DNA of 64,000 nt from Armillaria gallica (lineage: Eukaryota > Basidiomycota > Agaricomycetes > Agaricales > Physalacriaceae): NCBI GenBank assembly GCA_037576215.1, contig JBANDB010000006.1, forward strand, positions 6,001,499 to 6,065,498, written 5' to 3'. Positions 47,790 to 59,480 of the stretch are shown one piece after another. Below the pieces are notes generated by a model. It was not told the DNA's origin, did no database searches, and saw nothing but the letters and a program-made list of their open reading frames with translations. Numbering within the stretch: position 1 is the stretch's first letter; every line of letters begins with the position of its first letter. The translations under genes were made by a program, and so were the position numbers.

Positions 47790-49080
47790 ATTTTTCCCCA
47801 GTGGAGATGAATGTAGCTCCCGATCAACGCAGATGTCTAACATCTTAATATGGACCGAGATCATCGATGGAACTTAGAGCCTCGCAATCGAGTCACACAG
47901 CGTGGACATCCATATAGTGAGGTTTGAACAATGCGACTCAAGCTACGCTCCACCGAAAAGGGTGGATCGTGAAATGGGAAGAAGTAATCGTGTGGGTTCC
48001 GCAAACAAGCAAGCAGGAATGCGATGCCTGTTCGATGAATGACAAGTCGTATCGCAAGCACGCCATTGAGTAGTCGTGAATGACACGATGACACGATATC
48101 GAATTACCCATTCATCAGTGTCGTGCATCTCAAGTCGGCCAGGTACAATGCACACAGACGATTTGTAGATTGAAATATACAGAAATACAATTGTCACTAT
48201 CGCACAGTTAGTCAACAAGGAAAACTATCATCAAAGGAAAGGATATCGACGCACAGTGAAGTACAGAAAGCGAGTTGGTATCACAGGTGGTGAATCCGTT
48301 GTCGTGTATTATTATGTATACCTGACGTGAGATATAGAAGTGGATGAACAGAAGGGAAAACCTACATGAATAGAGGCTATTTGCCTCGTAAAAATCCGTT
48401 CGGAATAACGGATAGTAGAGGTGAGTGCAGGCGACGTCCATGGATCTCCACATGGCGACACCGGAAGGAGATAGATGGAGAAACGCATCGTCAAGAATTG
48501 GCCGAGTGAATCGCAGGAAGAAAGCTTCTGCAAAGGTTAAGCATGGGGAGGAGGCTTAGAGATTTGCTCACCGTACTGAACTCAGCGTGGAGAAGGCAAC
48601 CGCCCGACGCCAATAGCGACCTTGATCATGTGGGGCTGAGCTTCAACGACGAGCTATCCATCTCTAACGGGAAACAAGGATCCCAGCGAAGACCAACTTG
48701 GGCAAAGATGGACTAGGACACAGTAGTCGCATCACTAGATAGTAGTAAGCGTTCTTCCTAATCATCCCATATATCAGCCTGTAGTTCGTTTCTCTCGTCC
48801 AGTTTAACGTCCGTGGAAGAGTTCATATCCAAGAAATCCATGGGAACCAAATGGGAACGAGAGTTTCAAAGTCGGCTCAGCGGGATCGACGAGTGGAAGT
48901 GAAGCAGTGAGAGCACAGCGAAGGTGACAGTTTAGAAGTAAGCCCCCATCAATACCTGCGGCGGTAACCGGTGCGCACGGGCCCGTGGTCAGAGGTTCAA
49001 TCTGATTGGATACGGATGCATCCGGCACGTTGATCCGGAGTATTTTTAACCGTTGCTTTCGTCTCTCTTACCACAGCCTA
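47790..49080. repeat. Segmental duplicate with 40.9-42.3 kb, copy 2
   Basis: This is the direct, diverged copy of 40880-42270 (see the matched blocks there). The frame corresponding to the 135-codon ORF is interrupted here. Confidence 0.6.
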
Positions 49081-51678
49081 GGTAAGTCATTTCGTTCCTC
49101 TTGTATTCCTTCGAGCTCACCCATGACTCATGCATCTAGTAGGATGATCGCGGTTCAAATATGTGGTCCAGCGGCTCCTTACATCGTTTTTGGCAAGGAG
49201 CAAATGTCGGGCAGTGTAAGTAGTATACATGGATGCATAATCAGAAATTGGTCTTGGAGGAGGCACTTTTCACTGTGTTCGATTCAAGCCGGGTGCAAAT
49301 TCAAGTGATGGAAATCTATTTCAGATACTGCTCTGCCTCTCTATGTACACTGTATTCGAGTCTGATTCGAATGTTCGACCACGTCTGTTATCAACATACT
49401 TAGTTGATCACAGAAGATGGGTGACACCTTGACTCGGTGAGACATCTAGAAAAAATGGAAGCGAGGTGTTAGATGGAACTCAGGACAAAATTAGCAGTAT
49501 TCGCCGAACTTACGTTGTATGTGAGGCGATTTACATATCTCTAGCTCGGCAACTTGAGAGAATATTCTATCTGAATGTCGGCCACCGGTTAATGGGAAAA
49601 GGCTCTTTAACGACGGTACAGTGACTATAGAGGCTTGAAATCTCCATCAACTATTGAGTTCGTCGAGGTAGGGAGGGATAAATACACAAAGACAAGAATC
49701 TACTACGATGTAGATGTGGACTGAAAGTTCTTCAAGGATTTTGAGAGGGATCTACGAGCCATCAGTACCATGTGCCTAATCGCCATACAAATAATTCCCT
49801 GCTTCCATATAATTAACGAGTCTGATGGCGCGGAATGAACGGAAGGTCGAAGAGGAAATTGATTTTTGTGAATAACCGCACAGTTCAGTCATCTGACATA
49901 GGCGCTGGTCAGGACACATAGCGGGCGGTTGAAGTAGTCCGGTGAATATGTCAGGAAGCCGGGAGGTAATTGAATAAAGAAACAAACACAAACCATAATT
50001 GTTCGTAGTACTTCTAGATTCAAAATTTCAAATATAATCGCTGCACGGGTCTTAGAACAATGAAAAACTTTGAGGGCTTGGGCCATAGGCCAATCTTACG
50101 TGTCATTCGGTCTGCCATACTCGGCCTACATGATACAAAGGTCTAGGTTGGTCTCACGGGATGAATGGTGAACCATGAGAGCCGGATTACCATCATGGCA
50201 GCTGCGTACCTGCTAAGATCGAACCTGTTCAATGATCCTTCTCTTCGGCGTGCCGGAAGATGTATGGTCCGAGGAACATAGCTGTTACTCCTACGTTCAC
50301 ACCTGTGAAACTATTGGCAGCGAACGTCTTACCCTTTGGGTTTCTCCTGGAAAGACGGATTGAACAATGACGCATCTTCCAAATTTTGGTTCTCTCTGTA
50401 CAGACTTCCAGTCTAAAGACAAACTCGTACGTCAGAGAAGTTTCTTTTCAATATTCCCTCTAGGACTGCAAGATTTAAATAAAAGGAGACCACACAATGC
50501 TGCCGGTACCCATAGCATGCAAGACCTTAAAATTGCAATCATTCAGTGATCAGGCGCTGAGTCATCCAGATGACGTACGCTCTTTGGACCCGGGGTTTAT
50601 CATCTGCGAACTGGACGGGCTAGTGAACATTCGTCGATATATGTCTTCAATAAGAGCCTGCCGCATGGTGTACCTCCGAATCGTTCTCTGTGCATATGAA
50701 TGCAATGTGGAAATCAATACGTTACTTCTATCCCGTTTCGCATAACATCAAAATATAGCTACCTGAAACTGAGTCTGGGTAGGGCGTACATTCATTCAGA
50801 CCTGCTTAGAAAGCCGTGCCTTCGTTCCATCGTGCAGTCGGCACTTAGTAAGACGGCATCAGGCATAGTAGAGTACTGACATGACGGTCGCTTATACAAT
50901 GTTTACTGACTGTCGTACGCCTCTTGTTGGTGACTAGATATTCCGTACTCAAGATGGCGAGCTTGCGGCGAGCACCCTGAGCCATTTCGTTGACTGGCAG
51001 TCAACTTTGAAGTAGGGCATGCACTCTCCCATCAGAAATTCTAAAGACAACTCCAGCGACAGACGTGACAGTCATCACTAAGGCCATCAGTGAACCTGAT
51101 TGAAACGACCATCGATAAGAATACCTACATAGCAGAGCCAGATTTCTGGAACTTCCCCGTAGCCACAAGAATGTCTTAGCCTTGCCATGAGTTCGCCCCT
51201 TAAATTTGTGAATACGGTCACAGTTGCGATATAGTGACATCACCATTTGGTATTGACAGTTGTGAGAGTATTCGAATTATCGCCCTGTGGTATATATGGC
51301 AATAAGAATCTTTGCTTTAATAGAGTTGAGCGCGTGGGATGCTATTCGAGGAACTGAGGTCGTACCAGAGGTCCATGGAAAAGCAGCCGGTTTGAAAGCA
51401 TATGAACCTCGGAATCTGGGTCGTACAAATATTGGGACGTACCTGGATCTATAGCCGGTATCTCCTTGAACAGACTAGACTGAGGTTTTTTCAGTGTTGT
51501 CGTAAACTTCCCTGCGTGCATCGGTGCTACGGTGCAGTACACTTTACGACAGATGAAAGATCCTCACACGCAGGATTAGCCTTTTGCTCTGTACGTGCAA
51601 TAACCGCAATTGTCAGAGGAGCTAAACTAATACATAACCAGATGAATTCATGCTGATCGCCACAGAACCCACTTACGA
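49081..51678. other. Gene-poor, unassigned
   Basis: There are only short frames (up to about 100 codons) and no recognisable domain. The last few hundred bases should contain the promoter of the zinc-finger gene. Confidence 0.35.
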
Positions 51679-52480
51679 ATGGCTGATAACGCCAAGGTCT
51701 CTCTCCCTAGTATCCAAGAATGGTTTCCAGGTCAGTCGCGGTATTGTTCCTTCTGCATTGTTGATACTAAGTTGACGGCGTCTATCTTGCAGAGCATATG
51801 CTACGAGTTTCACCCGAAGTTCGTGGGAATGGTAGCGCGCCTGAGGCGTTCATTCCGGGTCGCCTATATGTACCTCCTCAGCCAATTCGCAAATCCTCGC
51901 TCGACGATGTCCCCTCACCTCCCAGCCACACGTCCTCCTCATCCCTTCGTCACCAGCCCGTACCAGATGATGAAGATGAAGAGAGCAAGAAATATATCTG
52001 CGCGATCTGTCACAAACGATTCCTCCGACCCAGTAGCTTGAATAATCACACCAACAGTCATACTGGCGCTACACGTGAGTCTCTCATGTTTTGATGTATC
52101 CAACATTAAAAGATACGTATGAAGCGTACCGATGCACACTTCCTGGGTGCGGCAAAGAATTCAACGTGAAGTCGAACATGCTCCGGCACTACCGAAGCCA
52201 TGTGAACCCTGTTCCATCTTCGTCCCGTTCCTCTCTCCACGAGATTCCCACCGAAAATTCGGGTCCTCAAATCCGTACATCATCGGATGCATCCTTCACC
52301 GAAGTACAGGACCAGGAAGGCAATCTGCTTCAGTACTCCCAATCGCGACCCTGGCAGGAGATGACAGGGATGGAAAAAGAGAGGTATTATCCGCATCTAT
52401 ATCCAATGAGCAGTGATCATTTGACACGAACTGAGAGGAGGAGAGGAGATGATGAGAGGAACCCCTATGCGAGACACTGA
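51679..52480 (+). CDS. C2H2 zinc-finger transcription factor (two fingers)
   Basis: The start ATG at 51679 gives MADNAKVSLPSIQEWFPE. Two introns (51731-51792; 52075-52112, only 38 bp) leave one clean frame ending at TGA 52478-52480, about 235 residues. Finger 1 is C-x2-C-x12-H-x3-H (YICAICHKRFLRPSSLNNH). Finger 2 is C-x4-C-x12-H-x3-H (CTLPGCGKEFNVKSNMLRH). The second intron falls in the linker between them (HTGAT/HTYEAY). A Ser/Pro- and acid-rich region precedes the fingers, and a polar tail follows. The family acts as nuclear DNA-binding regulators; the target is unknown. It is the most intact gene in the distal 18 kb. Confidence 0.85.
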
Positions 52481-54870
52481 AGTGGCGTACCGTATCATGA
52501 TCTACTTGTGTGATAAAGATGCCTTTAAATGATATGTTTTACCTATGATTCACGCCAGGAGATAGTTGTCGAAGGGATATACCAGGACTTACTTTTCGTA
52601 GTACTTATGTTACGCACAGTTTTTGCTAGCCCATTTTCAAGACCTCCACGTGAATTGATTAGATCATAAATCCCTGCAGATCTTTACTTTCGCGACGAAA
52701 ATCTGGTTTTAGTCAGCGCAAGGAGAGTTGGCGACGAGGAAGAGAAGATGTGAACGGACTGGCTACTCTACCAGAATGGAATGTACGAAAGGTCAGTAGG
52801 GTTCCAACCCTCGCCAATCAAAAATCAGGGTACTTTTCCCATCACCTGGTTGATGTTCGAGGTTCAACCTCAGCGGTGAAAAAGCTAGATAGAAAAGCAC
52901 TCACCAGGATGAATGGATCTGTACACATAGCTTCCTCCCATCGTCGTCGCTGGATCCAAAAGTAGAACGAAGGTATAAGAGATGGGGAACATTGAATTTC
53001 AGTCACCCTCACATCCAAGAAGAGAAAGTCAATTGGAATTTAAATGTCACAGATCGGCACCCGGACCGGGAACCACCTCTGACAAGACATAACAAGGGGC
53101 CCGAAGATGAGCACAGAAATTTCTTCAGGGCATCCGTCCGAAAATGATAACCAAAAATTATCCTGTTCCACCAGGACCACGCATATCACCCATCAGAACT
53201 TAAACCAGAATGTTGAGTAGACCGCTACCATTCATCCATGACGGTGTACACAAACTGCGCAATAAAACTCCGAAATCAGGGAACTACCACCCACATATGG
53301 AAACACGAACCCGTTGGAAAGTATAAGGAAACAGACCGCAGATCAAGTACCCACTATGAAACGGAGGAGTCTAATGAGCACAAATCCTTCGATAACAAGA
53401 AAGACACCGGCTTGCCGTGCACTACTATCGCGCGGGATTGAACCTTGAACATATATGTATTTATCGTTGAATGGGGTCAACCTTACCGTAACCGCTCAGT
53501 CTGTCGAATCCTCGTGTACACAGAGATTACCCGGCTTATCGCTGGATGACATTCACAATCGAAGATTGCCAAAGGAGCTCGATGCGCTCCGCGTGGAAAG
53601 ATAAGACGATCTGTAAGGAAAACCTCACGAGACCGGAGAAATCTAACGAAGACAGTGGAAAATTTAATACAGAGCCTTACTCTCGCGAATAGCCCTTAAG
53701 CAAGATACAGAAGACACTGCTCCTGTGGTGAGGTCCTAATACGAGGCTTGTAAGATGCAAATCAGATGGAGGAAATGGCGAGCGACTTACTTCGCCTGTT
53801 ATGATGAAGTCCGGGACAAAGATGTGATGGAGCGACTGACCGTTGGACGAAGGTGATGTGTCAAACGTGCTGTGCATGAAATACAGCGACATCAAGACGG
53901 GAAAAACCTGCCTGAATGAGGATCAATGCTATTTCCGACGCATAATCCCACGAGAGTAGGGATTTTCTCACCCTGATATGAGATGATGACGAGAAGGGCC
54001 CAATCATATACTAGGAAATAAGACGATCTGTCGATCGTGGAACAAAGCAAACACAAGGCTCATGCAAAGGCTTACGTACATTTGAGGACAGAGCTATTGA
54101 TCGTCAAATGAAATCCTGTCGCCCCTTCAAGAACGAGGGCCTCTTGTAGGGTGGAGAGCCTTCGGCCAAGAGCAAGAGTGTCTTTACTGTGGGACGCCAT
54201 TATTGATTTAATTATCGCAAATCTACAAGGAGAAATTAGCTTGACGAAGATGACTGTACCTTGACTGATCGATGTTGAAGATTAGCGTCGCGGCTTTCGC
54301 TGAAGGTTCGATGGAGCAGTAGAGGCATCATAGGCGGACAGGTGGTTGCGTACGTCCCCCTTCTCCGAGCTTAGCATGGATGGAGTTAGAAGAAGAAAAC
54401 TTAGGAATGGATATGGCAGAGAACTAGTGCGTGATACTCTTCGCCATACCAGAACGCAAAGAGGAATATAACTCCAAAAATCGAGACAGATGGTGCCCAG
54501 CGTTGCACACGCAACAAGAAGGGAGAACGAAGGCGGGTCTTACGGAGTATTGGTTCTGCCAGAGGTAAATTAGTGCTGGAGGTAAATTCACCAGAAATAG
54601 TACACGGTCATCCGTGTGAACGACCAAAGAGTAAGGAGAAGACAACTAGTCCGGCTTCCGTTAATGATGTGACACGCTGAATCAGACGGGTGTCAACAGC
54701 GTCGCTCAAGTCAGACATCGCTGAAAAGAGTCAGATTCCGACAAAAGGACGAAAGAGTTACGAGGAGTGTACAAAGAGGATAACAGTAACATCGGGTTTG
54801 TTATTCGAGCGTTGGTTCGGTCCGGTTCCTCCGCGACTACGTGTGCTCTAGGGCAAGTTTCGGAGGCTTC
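52481..54870. other. Gene-poor, unassigned
   Basis: Short frames only (up to about 75 codons). No tandem structure or recognisable gene was seen. Confidence 0.35.
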
Positions 54871-54879
54871 GCCGTACAT

Positions 54880-54945
54880 TCCCGCTGTTCGTAGCCTACC
54901 CTTGCAATACCATCCATTTGCCTAGCGAACCCCGTGGTTCCAACG
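54880..54945 (-). repeat. Inverted partner of the repeat at 29.4 kb
   Basis: The reverse complement matches about 29417-29480, including the run GGGTTCGCTAGGCAAATGG. Neighbouring sequence at both sites diverges, so this is a fragment of a dispersed element. Confidence 0.55.
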
Positions 54946-55989
54946 ATCATAGAGGCAGTCGTATCACAGGAACCCCATCAGGTAGCAAGCACAGACCACG
55001 GGATCTCAGATTACAGGACCGCGCAGAAGGCATCTCAAGTACATGGTAGTGTTTAATTCGAAAATACAGAAATACAATCGAAGATGTGGCACGGTGAGTG
55101 GGAAAAGCCGTTGTTTTACCAAAGGATCCCAATGCGCAATGAAGCAAGAGAGGATTTGACGTTGTCGTGCCTTAGGCCTTATCCAACATCCCTGTGTAAA
55201 TTGAAGGCAGATTTGGAAGAGGAGGCCGTGTGACGAGATGTATGCGGAAGAGCACTGTTCCTCAGTGGGCAATGAGCGTTGTAGAAAAGAGAGCCGCATA
55301 CCTTGTTCCAATCAGCGCCCTGAAAGCTAGTCAAGGTTCAAGTCCTCTTTCCTTATTCCTGCGTCGTTGTCGTTAAAACTATATCGATGTTGCGACCGCC
55401 GTGGACGAGATCAGAGGTCGAGACGTCATGTTGACTATTATGAGTGAAACGGTATCGTCAAGGTCCATTGCAGTACCGTCAGAACATGAAAGGTGACACC
55501 GGTGAGCGCTTGAGCTCCCGTATGTCCCTGCTACTTCGAAGCCTCGTACGTCTTCAATGCGAGGGTGCTGGGCTAGATAAGGACCCTTACCCTGAGGCCT
55601 TGTGTACTTGAGAGTCGACAATGAACGAACGCCATTAAGAGAGAGCACCGGGATGATCCTTCATGGCGAAGCTAATGAGTTCGCCGTCAACTCGCATTGA
55701 TACAAATAGTAAAATCATAGCTGGCTAAGTGTCGTCAGGTTGGCATGCAGGTGGGCCAAGGCGGATAGAGCCCAGGTCACCTTCTTCCATGGTCACCGGT
55801 GCAGGTCAGCGTTCAACAACAACACCGACGATAATGAAGATGATCCCTCCTGAATGTGTTCCACGTCTCGCGCAGCGCAGAACGGATGTGGCCGGTACCC
55901 CGTTGGAATCATCTTGGGAGTAGAGATGCGGACTAAAGAGAGTATGATAGACAGGAGATCTGAAGGTGTTCTTTATTCTCGGAGCGGAG

Positions 55990-56149
55990 AGACAGTCATG
56001 ACAGAAGAAGGAAGCGATGCAATTTTGATAGTGACTGGTGATGGTCCGAAACGTGAAATTGACCGACCGGTAATTTAACTTGACATCTCCGGCAATGTGG
56101 CCCGAAAGTCCGGACCCCAGCAAGTCGCAGCCATCACCAAACTCAAATA
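55990..56149 (+). repeat. Duplicated locus copy B, upstream part
   Basis: This matches 36940-37095 of copy A up to CTCAAATA at 56142-56149, where similarity stops abruptly and resumes 2.2 kb later. Part of exon 1, including the start codon seen in copy A, is missing from the matching text. Confidence 0.75.
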
Positions 56150-56376
56150 ATCCCAGTAGGGCCCGCTCCGACGCCTGGTACTTTAGGCTTACGAAGCGAA
56201 CAGCAGTCGAATTGTCCATATGTATTCCATGCCAATCAGGGCACCCCCTTGTTAATCTCTCCCCCAATCTCCTGTCGGTCACTTCCGTACATTAATATTC
56301 ATTGGCCTCTACCTACAATTCGAAAAATATCAGTCAAGGTGGAAAATATTATCCCGGAACGTAGCTGCCTCCCTTG

Positions 56377-56797
56377 ATGTACTGGGATGACGAGTACACT
56401 CTGCTAGCTACCTCAATCGAAAGGTGACGCTCTCGACTTTCTCAATCTCGGTGCGCCGGCCCTGACAGAAGCTGAGACGCCACTCTCCGAGCTCATCCGG
56501 CACTGGATGAACGAGCGACACGCGCCGATGATTCTTGCAGTCGTTTGGTTTAACATTCAACTGTCCTCAAGCTCTCTCTGCAGTAACACAGCCCAACAAA
56601 TCTCGTGCCGTGTTCGCCTATACACTCAAAGAATGTCCGCCTCTCCGCTCACCAGAGTACGTCCTGTTGATCTCTTGCCTACTGTCTAACCACTTTGCAG
56701 CGGGACGACCCTCACTTTGGAGAAAGATCAGCTCACGCTCATCCCATTCTACGTCATAGAACATCTCGTAGAACGAGGAGATGTGGAACTCGTCTGA
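56377..56797 (+). pseudogene. SLD5: Truncated SLD5 (GINS complex subunit)
   Basis: SLD5 is a subunit of the GINS complex, part of the replicative CMG helicase. The N-terminal piece reads MYWDDEYTLLATSIE, then (shifted by one base) DALDFLNLGAPALTEAETPL and ELIRHWMNERHAP, the conserved SLD5 A-domain start. After a 44-bp intron-like stretch the text jumps to VTQPNKSRAVFAYTLKECPP and, across another intron (about 56657-56699), GTTLTLEKDQLTLIPFYVIE and HLVERGDVELV, the C-terminal B-domain, with TGA at 56795-56797. Most of the helical middle (over 100 residues in the family) is absent. With the frameshift this is a pseudogene; a full gene must exist elsewhere. Confidence 0.75.
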
Positions 56798-57178
56798 ATG
56801 TAGAAAATCTGTGTACTGTAACATTTATGCTATCGTCTAGGCATCAATGGCTTGTCGTCTCCGTCCAACATTAATTCGGGTCGACTTCCGTTCGAGCACC
56901 TGATCCCAAGATGCAGGACATGCTTATGGTACGCTCTGAAGATCTGATCTCTACATTTGTGCGTAGGACAATGCGTGTACTGAAATTCAAGCCAAGACGC
57001 GTTGGGTCTTCGATGACGGATTTGGTGTATTCCCGACGACTTCCTGTGGTTAGCGTCAGGTGTGGAGGCGACACTCCTTGACTGTTGCGACGCGCCCGAG
57101 AATAATACCATGTAAACCCAATACTTCCTGCAGTTTCCGACACGAAGGCATGAATAAACTCGATCTGATACCTTCGTG

Positions 57179-58176
57179 TCAATATGTAAATAAAACATCC
57201 TTCGCCACACTTAAAGCATGAGTGAATGGTCGACATGAACTTAATTTTAGGGCAAACTCATACGCGTAACATGTTGTCAGATCCGCCGGTAAATCTGGGT
57301 GATCCTCAAGGAAATACATCTTTTCCGTTGGGTAGCTGTCCATTCCGTACACATGTCCGGAGATGTTGATACCAGATGGTCTGTATTCGTACCCGGAGGT
57401 GTTCGTACTCAAAGGATGGTAAACATGCAAGGAGGCGTTAGTCCTCGAGGGATAGTAAACGTGCCCGGAGGCGTTGGTCCCCGAGGGATGGTAAAAATTT
57501 CCTGGAGTATACATCCCTGCTGATTCCACGTTGCTATGAGAGGCACTAGACTGTTGCTTGGAGGGTGTCACATGAGGTGAGCCCACAGGAGAGGAGACAG
57601 AGCCTAAAACATATTCGTCAATACAGGTCAGTTTGCTTGACGATGAGATACCTCGCAACGCCGAGCCCGAGTGGAAAAGTCGCAGAAAATGGTTTAATTC
57701 TGAAAGTTCATTAGCCTCGCTTGCAGAGTTCACAGTGATCCTCTCCTACCTGGCGTAGACGCTCCATCCGGATTCAGGACATAAAAAAAGGCCAGCCAGT
57801 TAAACCTGAGGGCGAATTCGCAGGACATTGGATCGACGACCTCTAACTCAACCATGGAAGATCCATAATTGACGTCTGCATCATAAACAGACACTAAATG
57901 GATGTTTTTGTGCTTAAGAGAATGAGGACAACAGAGAGCGAGGTTCGAGATTATAGGAAAAGGAAGACACGGGTATACCGTTCAACGTAATTAACATTCC
58001 GACTGAGTGCAAGGATTGGCGTGCTTACTTGTACACTGGAACGCGTTGGTAGGAGTCAAGATGATGACTGACCGGTTCCAAAACATGGGGTCAACATTCG
58101 GACCGAGACCCAGAAGGCCCGAGCTACCGAGAGCGGCATGCATCAATGCCGCAATTCCGAGTTTCATAATGACCAA
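57179..58176 (-). CDS. Protein with 12-residue N-glycosylation-sequon repeats
   Basis: No family is recognised. A possible first exon (58170-58030) starts MKLGIAALMHAALGSSG. A second block reads HLVSVYDADVNYGSSMVELE and LRFNWLAFFYVLNPDG (about 57900-57752). A 50-bp intron then joins STP to ELNHFLRLFHSGSAL in frame. The last exon holds four tandem 36-bp repeats (57356-57499) encoding units such as YHPSGTNASGHV, each with an N-x-S sequon, and runs to TGA at 57179. The sequons suggest passage through the secretory pathway, but the first exon is not a clear signal peptide. The splice between the first and second blocks is not resolved. The gene lies wholly inside the 2.2-kb insertion. Confidence 0.5.
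57356..57499 (-). repeat. 36-bp tandem repeat, four units
   Basis: Units at 57464-57499, 57428-57463, 57392-57427 and 57356-57391 each encode 12 residues of pattern Y-x-P-x-x-x-N-x-S-x-x-x. The last unit (nearest the C terminus) is the most diverged at DNA level but keeps the sequon. Confidence 0.85.
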
Positions 58177-58357
58177 ATTCAGAAATGATCGAAGCGACTT
58201 TTGGCGCGAGACTATATAAGGAGCGCTCTTCGCCTTATAAAGAAGGACCCTTTACGCTATTAGGAAGGTGTACCGTTGTTTCGTGCAGATCGACATCGGG
58301 CTGCCAAAAATCAAAAATCGAAGGTCACACCATAAAACCTACTACTAAAGTAGCAGG

Positions 58358-59480
58358 AATACGATATCTTCTAGCTCTCATTTAGCTCCTCCGCCTCCAT
58401 ACAGCGAAGATATTGAACGTGGAGTGAACGAGACTAGTCCTCTGTATCCCGGTAGGTAACTATTCTTTCTCTCCTCGCACATTTCTTTCATTATGTTGTT
58501 CTACAGCAAATCCTATTCGTTACACAGTTCCAAGAGAAACCATACAGCGAGTCCATGACTATTCCTTACCAGGCTGAACAGTCTCCGAATACCCGCTCGC
58601 TTAGCGCTTATCAAGCAACATCAGCATCGTCATCTTGGTGCGTCTGGGTACCTTTTTATCTTACATTTCCTAATTGTAATTCGAAGTAAAACCCTTCGAA
58701 CCCTACTCGTATTTTCTATCTTGGCTATCGTCCTCACACTTTACGTCCACGAAAATACGAAACATCGACTCATCCTCGACAGCCTTACATGGACTGAACT
58801 CGCCCCATCAATTGGATGCCTCCGTTATAGCACCCGGGAATATTCTGCTCTGCTGAGAGGTGTACCAAACGAAGAGGATGCTCTGCAGTGGTGCAAGGAG
58901 AAGGAGATCACCATTCATGGAATAGATTTCAAGAGGCCGGCACATTGTACTATAGACGTGGATAAATCGGCGAGGAAACCGTCATTTCCAGATACCAGAT
59001 TGACTGATCTTTATCTAGGGGACCACCAGGGTTTACGGCCATTGGATCGTCAAGTCGAATGAGCCGCATTGCATGACGACGTGGGAAGATTTCAGGGACA
59101 AGGTGCATCTCTTTTTAATTTCTTTCGTGTTCTGGGACTTAACGTGCGATGGTCTCTTTAGGGATGTGTCGCCAAAGGATCGAAGTACCACGTAAGTCCA
59201 TTCAAGTTCATACATTTCCACCGATTTCATGTATTTCGAAGCGCATCGAAGCGCTGATGGGAAACCATCAGCCGCTGTAGGATAACTGGCGTGAGATGTG
59301 TTCCTCGACTCCTGTGGATTATGAAGGGCATCATTTTGATCGACCGGATAGCTGTGAGCGGGGAAGTCACTTCGTACTCCATGTGTATTCTATTACTTAT
59401 GCTTAGACTTAGATCTTTTTCGGTAGCGTAACAGGTGTCTGGTTCCTCAAGGACGAAAGTTGCTGATCCATGTATTATTT
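58358..59480 (+). pseudogene. Copy B of the Cys-containing family, downstream part
   Basis: This matches copy A from the middle of exon 1 (APPPPYSEDIERGVNET) to the end. Exon 2 is intact here (TIPYQAEQSPNTRSLSAY), followed by the transmembrane segment and the STREYSALLRGV and LQWCKEKEI domain. The same frame break after DHQG as in copy A is present (stop 59060-59062). The shifted frame continues NEPHCMTTWEDFRDK, DKGC, MCSSTP and VWFLKDESC, ending TGA at 59464-59466. The start exon is lost to the insertion, so it is a pseudogene. Confidence 0.75.

Larger units (their letters stand above)
56150..58357. mobile_element. 2.2-kb insertion carrying gene fragments
   Basis: The insertion splits copy B exactly: AATA at 56146-56149 and at 58358-58361 are both the single AATA of copy A, so a 4-bp duplication is possible. 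The right edge is CTAAAGTAGCAGG (58345-58357), whose complement resembles CCTGGTACTTTAG at 56174-56186. The insert carries a broken SLD5 fragment and a minus-strand gene with repeats, but no transposase. It may be a gene-capturing non-autonomous transposon, a filler insertion at a break, or a rearrangement. Confidence 0.5.

Noticed and set aside
58200..58250. Promoter with TATATAAG for the gene inside the insertion
   Set aside because: The TATA-like text is part of a small palindrome (TATAAGG/CCTTATA) and its orientation relative to the minus-strand gene is ambiguous.
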